From NCBI GenBank assembly GCA_030685235.1, contig MU839099.1, positions 186,001-250,000 of the forward strand: a stretch of 64,000 nt of DNA, given 5' to 3'. Numbering within the stretch: position 1 is the stretch's first letter; every line of letters begins with the position of its first letter. The position numbers and the translations under genes are program-made. The stretch is from Copromyces sp. CBS 386.78. Lineage: Eukaryota > Ascomycota > Sordariomycetes > Sordariales > Sordariaceae. The notes below the pieces were generated by a model that was not told the origin of the DNA, made no database searches, and was given only the letters and a program-made list of their open reading frames with translations. Shown one piece after another: positions 1-10,711 of this stretch.

Positions 1-1282
1 CGAAGTCTGGTCGTCCTTGCTACCACTCCACATGATAACATCGGCAGGCGATGTCTTTGTCCGCTTGGTGTGCTCATAGGCCTCATTGCCGCCGCCAAAC
101 GCTGTCTTAGCGACGGAGAACAGGCTGCTAGCCATGCCTCCAATATCGCCACGAGCATAGGAGCCAACAGCGGCAAGCAGACCTTGACCAGCCTCCTTGG
201 CAAGGTTAGGCTCCTTGACCACGCCCTTGGTGCTGTAGATATAGGGCAAATCAAGAACGGAGCCGGAGTGGCAGCTGTCAAAGATGGCAGTCAATCGCAC
301 ACCAGGTTGGAGGGGCTTCACGACAGTATAGTGAATCTCATCGTCGACGATGTGGCCGGCGGTCTTGAAGTCAACGGGATAGATGACCTCATCAAAGCCG
401 TCTTCCTCATCGCCGTCTGTATCTTCAGTCTGCCCACCGTGGCCTGTTGGATGAGTTGACTAGTAAGTGGGAGCACGCGGGTAAGTATGGTTAGGGAGAT
501 AACTGACCGGAGTAGTGCAAGAACAAGGCATCGTTGGGCTGAGCACCAGCGACCAGCCACTGCATGGCACGAAGGATGTTCTCCTTTGTAGGCTGCAAGA
601 GGGGGTTCGTGGCGTCATCGGTAAGAATGACCATATCCTCGCGCTTATAACCATAGTTCTCGACGAGGAAGGCGGAGACGTTCTTAGTGTCGTTGATGCA
701 GCCGCGCAACTCGCCATCCTGGCCAAAGTAGTTGATGCCAATCAGCAATGCCTTGCGGCGACCTGAGCAGTTGGAGTACTGGAAGCTATAGCCCTCAGGA
801 GCACCATGGCCGAACTGCTGTGTGCCCGAAGGAATCTCGTGAATCTCATGGGAGCGGTGCTGTCCTTGGTCACGAGCCTGGTGACCAGAACCGATTGGGT
901 AGCCGTAGGTATCATAGCCAGCGGGAGGAGGACTAGAGGGGCGTTGGGAGTGTCCCCCTTGGTGGTGTTGCTGTGGAGGATATTGCTGCTGCTGCTGGTG
1001 TCCCTCATATCCGCCTTGTGGGGGGTACTGTCCCTGGTTGTAGCCGCCTTGCTGATGGTGCTGAGGAGGTTGTTGATGATATCCTCCGTAGCCCTGGCCT
1101 TGAGGAGGTTGAGGGTTGTACTGGCCCTGTCCTGGGTTTGAATAGCCATAGCCTCCTTGCTGGTGATGGTGTTGTTGTTGTTGTTGTTGTTGCTGCTGCT
1201 GGCCATCCCACTGAGGAGGGGGAGGTTGGTGGTGTCCCCCACCACCGGGGCCGTAGCCTTGTCCAGGGTATCCGTACGACAT
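1..1282 (-). CDS. Metacaspase (caspase-like cysteine protease), 3' end cut by window edge
   Basis: Type I metacaspase, a calcium-dependent Arg/Lys-specific cysteine protease linked to stress and programmed cell death in fungi. The start codon is at 1282. Exon 1 runs to 508, an intron spans 507-444 (GTCAGT donor, CAG acceptor), and exon 2 runs from 443 off the left edge. About 406 residues are visible, and the usual length suggests only a short C-terminus is missing. Residues 1-165 are a low-complexity prodomain rich in Gln, Pro, Gly and Tyr, with a run of ten Gln at about 28-37 followed by His. The p20-like domain begins near [10 protein letters not shown]. The catalytic dyad is His at about 260 (HYSGHGG, spanning the intron) and Cys at about 317 (DSCHSG). 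The gene is divergent from the WW-domain gene at 2295. The family call is firm. Confidence 0.93.
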
Positions 1283-2294
1283 GGTGAAGATTGGCCGGTG
1301 ATCGATGAAGGAGGGATTCGCGAAGACGGGAAAGAGTGTAGTGGAGCGAGGGCAAAGAGGAACTGGGAGAAACTTCTGTTATGCAAGTCCAATGCCCAGG
1401 TTGTCTCGGGGAAGCTGCCCGAGCGAAGAAGTCAATGTGTTTGTTCGTTCTTTCTGCTTCAGCTGTGTCTCACACGCCAAGCTGGTCCCTGAAACCGCGC
1501 GTCATCCCGCTGTAGAGGTAGTACCTACTACCATGCAGCCTGGGGTTTGCCGGTTGCCTCCCAACTGCTGCCATCCCCCGCGATCCGCACAGCACAACAA
1601 AACGGGGTCCCTGGAACGGAAACGACGGCCGACAACGCTGAATCGAGTTGGGGTCCAGACGAGCCAGCGGTGTTTTTAGTGGTTCATCGGGAGCGACAGC
1701 GGGGAATGGGACCCAAGAGTCCAAGACCCCAAAAAGCAAGTGCTCCCCACACCAGCTGCTAAGCATTTGGTGGATCCGTATCATTCCATTCCAAGACTTC
1801 TTCTTATCTTACTCTTTCCATTCTCGACCACGCCGAGATATTCACGCGGAAGTTATTCTTGGCTTCAACAGCCAAAACCGCCTGTGTTTGCATGAGGAAC
1901 TGGGGCCTTCATTTGCGAAGGAGGGGTCACTATTCTACGTGAGGGGTTCTTTGGGGTTCGGATGGTACAGTTAACACCAAGGAACAGGTGGAGGATGACA
2001 GGACGCCGAGCATTGCGTGCCCCTGCGTACATGAGAAAGTTAAGGTGTTCATGGATGGCGATTGATATTCGTCGGATGATACAGTCTAGTGCCGTGCCGA
2101 GCCTTGTCAATCAATTGCCTGAATATCTGTCCCTAAAGGTTCCCAAAGACAGGCAGGTGCTCGTGCTGCTCATTGCCGTGACCTCTTTTGTTTGTCATCT
2201 TCCCGTCAACCTCGGATTTCCATTCTTAATCCGCTAGAATACATCACAGAAACCCACAGCCAACTCTAGAGACAGAGCAAGCTGAACCGTGACC
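1283..2294. other. Intergenic, shared upstream region of a divergent gene pair
   Basis: About 1 kb between the start codons of the metacaspase and the WW-domain gene. It contains no supportable gene and must hold both promoters and 5' leaders. No recognisable motif stood out. Confidence 0.6.
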
Positions 2295-3572
2295 ATGTCG
2301 TTCTTCAAGAAGCTCAAAAAGGACCTCGTTGAAGATCTAGGCAAGCTAGGTCTCGTCGACAAGAAGGAGGAAAAGCCGAGCACGCCGAGCTACTCCAGTA
2401 AGTCACCCCGCCACAACACCTTATTATCGCTCCAAGCCCAAAGACCCATCACTAACTCCCTCCGCCAGCTTCACGCGATTACTACCCCCCTCCTCAGCAG
2501 CAGCCACCGCAACAATCCTATTCTCCTCAGCCTCCCCAAGGACAGTCCCAGCAGCCCCCTTACCACGGCGGCAGCTACCAGCACCCTCCTCCCCAGCAGC
2601 CCGGCTATCAAGGAGAGTACTCCCCGCAACAGCCAGGCTACACTGCCCCTCCCGGCGTTGCGAGCTATTCGTCGAGGCCAGCGCCGCCTTACAACCCTCC
2701 CTCCGACAAGCCTCCCCTGCCCTCTGGCTGGAACCCGAAGTGGGACGACGAGTATCAGAGATGGTATTACGTTGAGGAGGCCACGGGCCGCTCACAGTGG
2801 GAAGCCCCCGGCTTTGAGAGGTCCAGGCTCGCCGGTGGCGGTGGTGAGCAAGACACCCGCGGCCACGGTGATGGCTCTTATGCCCCCCCGCAGCAGTACG
2901 GCGGAGGTGGTGGTTACGGTGGTGGATATGGAGGCCACAGTGGTGGTGCCCCCGACTATGGACATGATGGACAGCAGCAGTATGGCGGTTACCAACAAGG
3001 TCCGCCGCCGCCGCAAGGCTACGGCGGTTATGACCAGCAGCAGCAGACGTATGGTGGCGAGCCGGTAAAGGAGAAGAAGAAGAAGGATAATAGTGGTCTT
3101 TATATGGGTGCAGCTGCTGGTTTGGCTGTTGGCGCTGTTGGCGGTGCTGTTCTTGCCCATGAACTGGGTAAGTTTCCATTTCCCCTTCTCCCCATGACAA
3201 TCCCTAGCTAGGACTTTTGATTGTTAACACTCCAATGCAGCCGAAGACTCTGACTCCGAGAATGAGCATCGCTCCGCTCCTCCTCCACCGCCTCCCGCGG
3301 CCTATGGCGGCGATAGCTATGGCGGCTACGCTGGTGGTTACGGCGCTCCGCCTCCCCCTGCGGAGCCGCCCCTTGATGGACCCATTCCGACGCACAACGT
3401 GTATGGCGAGGAGATCGACCAGAGTGACCGCGAATCGATTGCTTCGGCCCGTGGGGATTACGAGGAAGCTCTAGAGGAGGCACAGTCGTCTAGCAGTAGT
3501 GACCAGGAAGAGCTCGAGGAGGCGAGAGAAGAGTATGAAGAGGAGCTTGAGGAGGCGTACTATGATGACTGA
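2295..3572 (+). CDS. WW-domain protein with low-complexity arms and glycine-zipper segment
   Basis: Three exons: 2295-2397, 2469-3167 and 3241-3572 (377 residues). The N-terminus is short, Lys-rich and amphipathic (MSFFKKLKKDLVEDLGKLG). A Pro/Gln/Tyr-rich tract follows, then a WW domain at about 117-148 with both signature Trp residues (122 and 145) and the central aromatic pair. After it come a Gly-Tyr-rich tract, a short hydrophobic Gly/Ala-zipper near 245-268 that may associate with membranes, and an acidic Glu/Ser-rich coiled C-terminus. WW domains bind proline-rich ligands. The cellular role of this protein is not known to me. An in-frame GTG six bases upstream is not a start, so the ATG at 2295 was chosen. 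Confidence 0.85.
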
Positions 3573-4292
3573 ACGGGGCAACGAAACGAGGACAAGATGA
3601 TTTGGAGGTGCAGGGATCTTTTTGGTGGTGGGATTTCACGACCATGATATGCTGCTTAGGCTTTTCGTGGGAGCATCTTGCTAATATATACCTTCTAAAA
3701 GACGTAGTTTAGACTAGTCTTTCTTCATTTAAACCTCTCTGTGCACTTGTGATGCCCTTCGTCTCGGGTGTCCTGGCGCCGCAACTGACACGACCATTAC
3801 ACAATCTGATGTGGGTATCATATACCCCTAATATGCCGGGCCGAGAGAACCAAGATCTCGGAGCCATCAGCCATTTACGGGTAAATGGGCAAGGACTGTG
3901 AATATGGATAATAAGAATGATAACATGCCCGTGTACTAGAGTGATTGCAAGCGACGAGAAGGTAGAATACCAACCTAGTTGATGAAGCTGAATCAGGTAT
4001 CCATATGGCACTTCCGCCAGCTATATCTCATGACTGAGGAAAGAAAAATCTAATCGTATGATGTATGACAGGACGCGACTCCCGAGGACCTGTCCCGCGA
4101 AATGAAGATTGGCGGCGTCGGTGGCTTGCTGAAAGATGAGACTAAATCTTGAGCTGCTCCAGCCTAGGGACAAACAAAGAGTTTACCCTTGATTGTCCTT
4201 TTATGTACCAGACAAAGCTTCAAGAGCAGACTTCTTCGACCTTTAACTAAGAATCATTAGTCAATCAGTGTTCACTTTGCGGCAGCCTCAAC
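3573..4292. other. Intergenic
   Basis: About 720 bp containing the 3' region of the WW-domain gene and the upstream region of the Cdc25-like gene. I see no gene, RNA or repeat here. Confidence 0.6.
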
Positions 4293-4325
4293 ATGACGAT
4301 ACACGTTCATGAACACTGCTTGCGC

Positions 4326-4904
4326 ATGGCTAGGCGCGAGGATGGCACACCGTGGTGGGCAGCATTCCCAGAGCCAACTTCGACGCCGGTCCACATCGAG
4401 CCACAGACCGTCCTTGAGCTTCTCGAGCAATCGTCGCGCAAATTCTTGCTTGTTGACTGTCGCCGGACAGACTGCACCGGCGGAACTGTCAGCTCGTCAA
4501 TAAACCTGCCCGCCCACAGCTTCTACACCACGCGCAAGAGCTTGTACGCTTTGTGCAAACAGGCCAGGATCCAAAAGGTGATCTTTTATTGTGGTATGTG
4601 GTTGTCTTTCTCTCATGTGGACTCTTGGACAGAGTCCAACCAATCCTATGTTCTTTGAACCCGTACCTCCTCTGTTGACGCTCCCTAACACCAATGCTTC
4701 CTTCCACAGGCTCCTCCGCCGGTCGGGGTCCTCGATGTGCCGCCTGGATGCAAGACTATATCGACGACGTGGGTGGCGATCTTCAGTCGCAGGTAATGAC
4801 GGGCGGGGATTCGAGGCTGGGTTCGGAGGTACGGTGACCGCATGATGGACGGGTATGACGAGAAGACGTGGAAGCAGCTGCTGTCAGAGAAGAGCCGTAG
4901 GTGA
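4326..4904 (+). CDS. Cdc25/rhodanese-like protein with apparent +1 frameshift
   Basis: A small single-domain rhodanese fold protein related to Cdc25-type phosphatases and arsenate reductases. Exon 1 runs to 4593, an intron of 116 bp spans 4594-4709, and exon 2 starts at 4710. The active-site loop is formed across the intron: VIFYC then GSSAGRGPRC, with the catalytic Cys just before the splice. An upstream ATG at 4293 is in frame, but the family usually begins close to the ATG at 4326 (MARREDGTPWW). The reading frame breaks at the G-run 4805-4808. One G fewer would continue into the expected GGIRGWV end of the domain and stop at 4902-4904, about 163 residues. As written, the frame terminates early at 4835-4837. 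This may be a sequencing error or a genuine lesion. Confidence 0.8.
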
Positions 4905-5242
4905 AAAAAAATAAAATGAAAAAAAGTGTCCTTTGGGTATATTTTCTTCGACCACCGCCGCGGATGTTTCCCCTTTCTTTCTAAGATCAAGATAGTCCAG
5001 CCTTCCCGAATACATGCCGCGTTGTGAAACTGAACGCCGTACCAGCCAACCAAATCTTTTAACCGTCCAAGACCGTGCGTGGGGCATTATAGTTGTCGTC
5101 GTAAACTGTAAATCGCCTTGGTATATAATCAAATCCCGTCAATTGCCATCCGCTTATTTCCGATGCCTCGCCTTTTGATGTAGGCCTTTTGTATATGCGT
5201 GGGTGGGTCGTTTTATCGTGTTGCGAGAAGATAATCGTGGAT

Positions 5243-5767
5243 TTAGCCGCGCTGTCCTCCCCTCTCGTCGCCGCCGATCCTCTCGAGGGCCTCCATCATC
5301 ACGACGGAGTTACCACGGATGGTCTGCGTAGACAGTCGTCAGCCAAAAGGATACACAGATATGCCTGTGAAGAATGAACATACCACCATGCCAAGCTTGA
5401 CCTTCTCACCACCATCCTTCTCCTCGACAGCATCGTCCAGGACAATGTTCAGGAAGACCTATTTGACGTCGCAATCCATCAGTTGTCATGTTTGAACTCG
5501 TAAATGGAAGGAAGGCCTCGTACATCGTAGCCACGGAGAACACCGATGACCTTGCGGCTGCCGTTAAGTTGGACGAAGAGCCTCTTGTCGAGGTACTGTT
5601 TGGAAAATGACCGGTTAGCTTCACTGCACCATACTAAACAAACAATAACATGGCGTTCCAAATGCGACAGTGGCAAAGTCCCGAGCAGCTAGATACCATG
5701 TAATGTTCAAGTCAGATATCCAAAAGCAATCACGTACCTTCTTGAGCTCAGGTTGTGCGGGCGCCAT
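5243..5767 (-). CDS. Small nuclear ribonucleoprotein SmG
   Basis: Core Sm protein G, a subunit of the heptameric ring on spliceosomal snRNAs. Four short exons on the minus strand: 5767-5738, 5595-5524, 5458-5384 and 5323-5243, giving 85 residues. The spliced protein begins MAPAQPELKKYLDKRLFV and shows the Sm1 motif (VQLNGSRKVIGVLRGYD, then FLNIVLDDA) and the Sm2 motif with IRGNSVV. Intron-rich structure in a very small gene is typical for fungal Sm genes. It is divergently arranged with the Ntr2-like splicing gene at 6195, with about 430 bp between the start codons. Confidence 0.93.
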
Positions 5768-6194
5768 TGTATCTTGAGGTTGTGTTGGTTGTCTGGGATG
5801 CTGGTCTCAAGAGAGTTCGGTTGCTGCAATGGCAATGGCGTCGTTCTGGCTGGGAACTCTCCACTGAACGACTTGGAATGCGGGCCTTGTGCAGCGCGTG
5901 CACTCGCGACTGTCCCCCAGTGATGTTTGGGCCGCCAAGCCATCACGTGGAGCCACTGATAAGATAGAGGTAGGAAACCCGCAATTCGCAGTTCCATGTC
6001 TTGGGGTCATCGTTCAGTGACATTCCAGTTGCCCGCCAGCGTCATTCTCCAGGTCCCATTCTGAACTGGAAGCTTCACAACTGCTTTAGACAACTTTGTA
6101 TGACCGCGACACCACACTCGCCACAATACATCGAATTCGCCAGTTATTTTCCAAACACCTTGCTAGACTCTATCTGGGTCGAATAGCTCGAAAA
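5768..6194. promoter_or_regulatory. Shared upstream region of SmG and Ntr2-like genes
   Basis: A 427 bp gap between two divergent start codons. It must contain both promoters. No specific binding site can be named from sequence alone. Confidence 0.5.
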
Positions 6195-7994
6195 ATGAGC
6201 TCCTTCGGAAAGCGCAAGCCGCGCATCATCCAGACTTTTGACGATGAGGATGGCGACCTACCTACACTGCTTGGAGGAGAGGAGCCCAAGAAAGAACGTA
6301 AGTTGCTACATGACAATGCCCATCCATACCCAGCATAGAAACTTTCAGTGCTGATACCAAACCAAAGAACAAGCAAGCTGATACGCCTTCGAACAGAACC
6401 AGTAACACAAGGACCGTTCAAATTTGGGCGCAGCAAGCCGGCTAAATCCTCGTCACTACGAAGAACGATCAAGGTCAACGATGATAACGACGACACACAA
6501 GGCACCAACGGTGACGCCATCAAGCCTACGTCAACCAGCACAAGTACGGCACCCGACGCGGCAGAAGATGAGGAGGATGATGGTGTGCCGCTCGTAGTAC
6601 GGCCCGGCTTCGGCCGCTCAGCCTCCAGCAAGAAGAAGCGCGTCTCGAAGCTATCGTTCGGAGCCAGCGAAGGCGGCACGGAAGACGGCGGCAATGATAC
6701 GACAACAACCGCCAGCAGCGACGTCGTCAGCGCACCCAGCAAGAAGTCGCTAAGCCAACGAGTAGCCGAGAAGAACGCGCTCCGCAAATCGGCCCTGACC
6801 GCACGATTCGGCACATTTGGCGCCGACGAAGAGAAGCCTCGATACAGCAAAGAGTACCTCGAAGAACTCCAAAGCTCCACGCCAGCCACACCACAAAATC
6901 TCGCCTCGCTAAGCATCATCGACGATGACCACGACGACAGCCTCAAAGCCCAGCACGAGACACCTGCGCCTGGGACAGGGACAGATGCCGCGATGGACCT
7001 CGACCCCTCCGAGCTCGACGGCGCCATGATCGTACAATCCCGCGACCTCCCCCTAGCGCGCACCGGCGATGGCTCCGCAGCAGCAGTAGCCCACATCCTC
7101 AGCGAAGCCGAGATCCGCGAGCGCAAAGAACGGCGCGCGCGCCTGGCCAAGGAACACGACTTCATTTCCCTTGACGACAGCGACAACTCTGACGACGACC
7201 GAAAACGCGTCACGCTAAGTAACCTCAACAAAAAGCCCAAGAAGTCCGAATCGCGCCTCATAGCCGAAGACGAAGACCTAGGCGAAGGCTACGACGAGTT
7301 CGTGACGGACGGCTCGCTAGCGCTGGGCCGCAAAGCCGAGCGCGAAGCCGCCAAGCGACACCGGCAGGAGATGGCGGAGATGATCCAAGCGGCGGAGGCC
7401 GGTTCCGATGCCGAAAGCGATGACAGTGAGGCGGAGCGACGGGCTGCGTACGAGGCTGCGCAGCGAAGGGCGGGTATGGATGGGTTGCAGAAACCCGAGG
7501 ACGATCTGATGGAGATGGACGAGGAAGGGGAAGTAAACCAGATCCCCAAGATGAAACCGCTTCCGGAGCTGGGGGAGATGTTGGCGCGGATGAGGGGTCT
7601 GGTGCAAGGATTGGAGGATGAGGTGAGCAGACGGAAGGCGAGGATAGAGAGTCTGGAGAGGGAGAAGAAGGATATATTGAGCAGGGAGACGGAGGTGCAG
7701 GAGATATTGAATCAAGCTGGAGCTAAGTATCATGCTGTTATGGGTGGTGCTGGTGCTGCCGGTGCCACTGCTGCCGAGGCTGCGGCGACGGCCACGACAA
7801 GTGCGGTTGCTGCTACGGGGACGAGCACGCCCTGTGATGCGTTGAAGTTTGTCACTCAATCGCCTTTGAGGCCATTACCGCCTGGGTTTGCGGCAGATCT
7901 AGCTGCGACCCCTAGGGAGAGGGGGTTGGAAAGCTTCGGGACGCCAACGCAAGAAAAGGGGCTTGATGATCTTGACACTGAGATGGCGATGTAA
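6195..7994 (+). CDS. Ntr2-like (nineteen complex-related protein 2) spliceosome disassembly factor
   Basis: Two exons, 6195-6297 and 6349-7994 (582 residues). The N-terminal sequence MSSFGKRKPRIIQTFDDEDGD, the basic segment with FGRS and KKKRVSKLSF, and the conserved block PRYSKEYLEELQSSTP identify the Ntr2 family. Ntr2 works with Ntr1 and the helicase Prp43 to take apart spent spliceosomes. The rest is highly charged, Ser/Asp/Glu-rich and predicted disordered. A coiled coil lies at about 435-485 (a Glu/Lys/Arg heptad stretch), followed by an Ala/Thr-rich tail. The adjacent divergent SmG gene also acts in splicing. Overall assignment is good, but the intron acceptor at 6348 is inferred from frame. 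Confidence 0.82.
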
Positions 7995-8473
7995 TGGGTA
8001 CAAAATAAGCACCGTAAAGCTAGAACGGACCTACATTTCCATAGGGTTTACAACAATGGACTGAATACAACCATGTCACTGTCACAGGTTATCTTTGCAA
8101 GCTTAACCCGAGTTTTATTCCGTTGTCAATGTCTGTTTTATACTAGGTCGTCAAGAAAAAAACGAAAGGAAACCATGCCCATCTCCTATCTGGTACTTTG
8201 CGTTAACCATACCACAATCCTTCCCTGTCCGCCTACCTGCCTGCCTGCCAATGATGCCGACGCCGTTGAACAATGTAAAATCAATAATGGTACAACCAGT
8301 CAACAGTCTAAGGATGCCTGATTACACCACACGCACACACCCCATCCCCTTTGCATCTAACCAATGAGCATACGCTGGCGCTCTGTTTCTTTTTCTGAGC
8401 GTTGTCATCCTCTCATGGTCGTTCGTTCCGTTTATCGAGAGTTCTTAGCTCTTTCATGGATCTCAATGACCTC
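7995..8473. other. Intergenic between convergent genes
   Basis: About 480 bp of 3' regions between the Ntr2-like gene (plus strand) and the Vps3844-family gene (minus strand). There are short poly-A and poly-T tracts and no gene. Confidence 0.6.
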
Positions 8474-9838
8474 TTACTTGGTCGAAGACCCCCTAACTAC
8501 ACCAGCGCCCAGAACACCGGGCATCTTCTCCTCTCCCACATCGAACAACAGTCCAATCGCAAAGGCAATGGCGCCAACAAGGGCAATGGTAGAGCCGGCA
8601 ATAAGCCAGAACTGCATGCTGATGTCCTCCTTCTGGCACATGTTACCACCCCAGTGCTTCATCTTCTGGGCCTTCTTCTTGTCCTCGTCGGTAGTGGCCA
8701 GGCACTTGCAAACAAAGCAGCTAGCGCCGCTAACCTCGCTAGTACCGTTCTTGCCTCCCCATTTGTTCACGCAATTCCCGTGGCCGGAGCAAGTGTTGGT
8801 CTGGTCCTCACAGCTCTTCTGCGAAGTAAAGCACTGCGGAATCACCTTCTTAGCCGCGGTTTGCAAGGGACTCTTAGTCGGGCGGGAGACGGGAGGCTGT
8901 GTCGGGGCGGCGGCACCGTTTGCGCCGCGGACGGAGTCGTCGACGATGACGGTCTCGGAGTTGAAGCGGCGGCGGAGATCGGAGGAGGAGCCAGTGGCGG
9001 CTTTGACGCTCCACTGGTTGAGCTTGGAGGAACGGCTCGACTCGGGCATGAGGACGAGGAGGGCCTCGAGGTCGCCGGAGGAGATGAACTTGTTGAGACG
9101 GCTTAGGTTATCGACAAGAGTATCGAGGGCCTCGGGCGACTATGAAGCAGGGATTGAGTAAGTTCTTGAACTAGAAACGAATGTAGAAGTGTTCTTCGTA
9201 TATCGCACCTTCTTGACATCGTACTTGACCACTGACGAAGAGCCCGTCCAGCAGTCTCCGTTGACAGGATTGATGGCAGAGGCCAGGTCACACTGCTCTG
9301 GCACAGCAATGCCCAAGTTTTGGAAAAGCGTCATCAGACGATCATTGGCCACCTTGGATGGCGGATCTGAGATGGCGAAAGCGGCATGCTGGCTTGACTT
9401 GGCGAGCGATTCCTTCAAAGGTCCGGCGTTCTCGGCAGTGATTCCCTCCAGGATGACAACTAGTTGTGATGGGTCGCTCGTCTCGGTCTGCGAGAAAAGA
9501 GGTGCCGGGCTCTTGCCGTACTTCGCAATGAAGCTGATCGCGGCCTCGGTATCGACAGAGCTAGGGATGTCGCGAAGGTCGCTGCCGTAGTTGTCTCTAG
9601 ATGTCTGTGGTATGCGTTAGACCAGCCTCGATATCGACGTTACGCTCCGGGTTGGAGGTATTTGGCTTACCCTTTGGAGGAGGATATGGCGAACGACCTC
9701 TTTTGGTAGCCGGGGTACTTCGCGGGATCTTTGTTGTTGTTGCTTGGAATCGAGGATGAAGACATCGGCGCTCTGCTGTGATGCAGCAGCAGCAAGCCCA
9801 CACAGGGCTGCCACGGTTATACTGGTGAGAAACCTCAT
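8474..9838 (-). CDS. Vps3844-family (DUF3844) ER/vacuolar sorting membrane protein
   Basis: Three exons on the minus strand: 9838-9671, 9604-9209 and 9139-8474 (409 residues). There is a clear N-terminal signal peptide (about residues 1-20), then a luminal region. A Cys-rich EGF-like module near 290-345 has Cys pairs spaced like CSGHGNC and CFVCKC. One strong transmembrane segment lies near the C-terminus (FWLIAGSTIALVGAIAFAIG), followed by a short tail. This is the architecture of the fungal Vps3844 C-terminal domain family, implicated in vacuolar protein sorting and located in the endomembrane system. The signal peptide and splicing were checked by frame, and all three junctions use GT-AG. 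Confidence 0.85.
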
Positions 9839-10711
9839 CTTGAAAAGCAGCCGAACGGTTGTTGATGCGGCTGGTGGTGATATTGGATGAGGATTGTTCC
9901 AGTGACGTTGATAAAGTCGCTGGCGGAGACACAATGGACTGGAAGTCGGAGTTGGATGGAGCTTGCCGAATGATGAATTCCGTCCCACTGTCAGCGGTTC
10001 CCCAGCACCCAGGGCTGGCAGGAATGCGCCCGCTGAACTGCAGTGGTCATCGCAGCCACTGGCACCGCTGGCCTACCCGCCCATTGTGAAGTGCGACCGT
10101 GACAGCTGCCCTCAACTGGCTGACGTGGGAGGACCGCCGCCGGGATGGTGCAGTGAGTACAGTGACGCATTTACCCCAACGCACTGTTGGTGTCATTCGA
10201 ACAGCGTGCAAAAAGGGAACAGCAACTGATGAATGCAGTGCACCGACGGAGTGCGGGATTCAGCATCTTGGAACCGCTGGAGTGACAGGCATGGAATACC
10301 CTCGAACCTCGCACTGTGACCCTCCATCTTCTGCCGGAATTCGAGGCGCGACCAGACCCCGGAAGCCTTCCTGGCCGCGGTCTTCAACTTCCATCTCGAT
10401 TTGGCCTTGTGTCCCGCTGTCGCAATCGTCACAAGCCTACGAACCCCATCCCCGACATCGTCTACCGCCCGCCCGTGTCGAGTATCGGTAGAGCTGAGCA
10501 GGCTGACAACATCCGCGCGCCTTTACCTGTCCTCGAAAAGGCACGTCCCGAACCCGCAACGAACTACTAGCGGATGCCGAGCACAGTTAAGCCCGAAGCT
10601 GTTTCGCCGTTCTCTTCTCATATCCGATATCCTTCGGCGCATACGAGCGGCCGCGACCTTTGATCCTTCCAACTCTCCGGCCGCCGCCTGGGCGTGCCAC
10701 AGTCATCCAAT
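9839..10711. other. Intergenic, divergent promoter region
   Basis: About 870 bp between divergent start codons of the Vps3844-family gene and the unknown gene at 10712. Several short open frames here lack family resemblance or splice support, so none is called. Confidence 0.55.

Noticed and set aside
2424..3200. 258-codon His/Arg-rich open frame antisense to the WW-domain gene
   Set aside because: Shadow of repetitive Gly/Gln/Tyr codons. The plus strand carries a real WW domain and matching introns.
6170..7261. 363-codon open frame antisense to the Ntr2-like gene
   Set aside because: Ser/Arg/Leu-rich shadow of an acidic coding region, with no family features.
8364..9161. Plus-strand open frames over the Vps3844-family gene
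   Set aside because: They lie opposite a gene with signal peptide, Cys module and membrane helix. Composition is non-specific.
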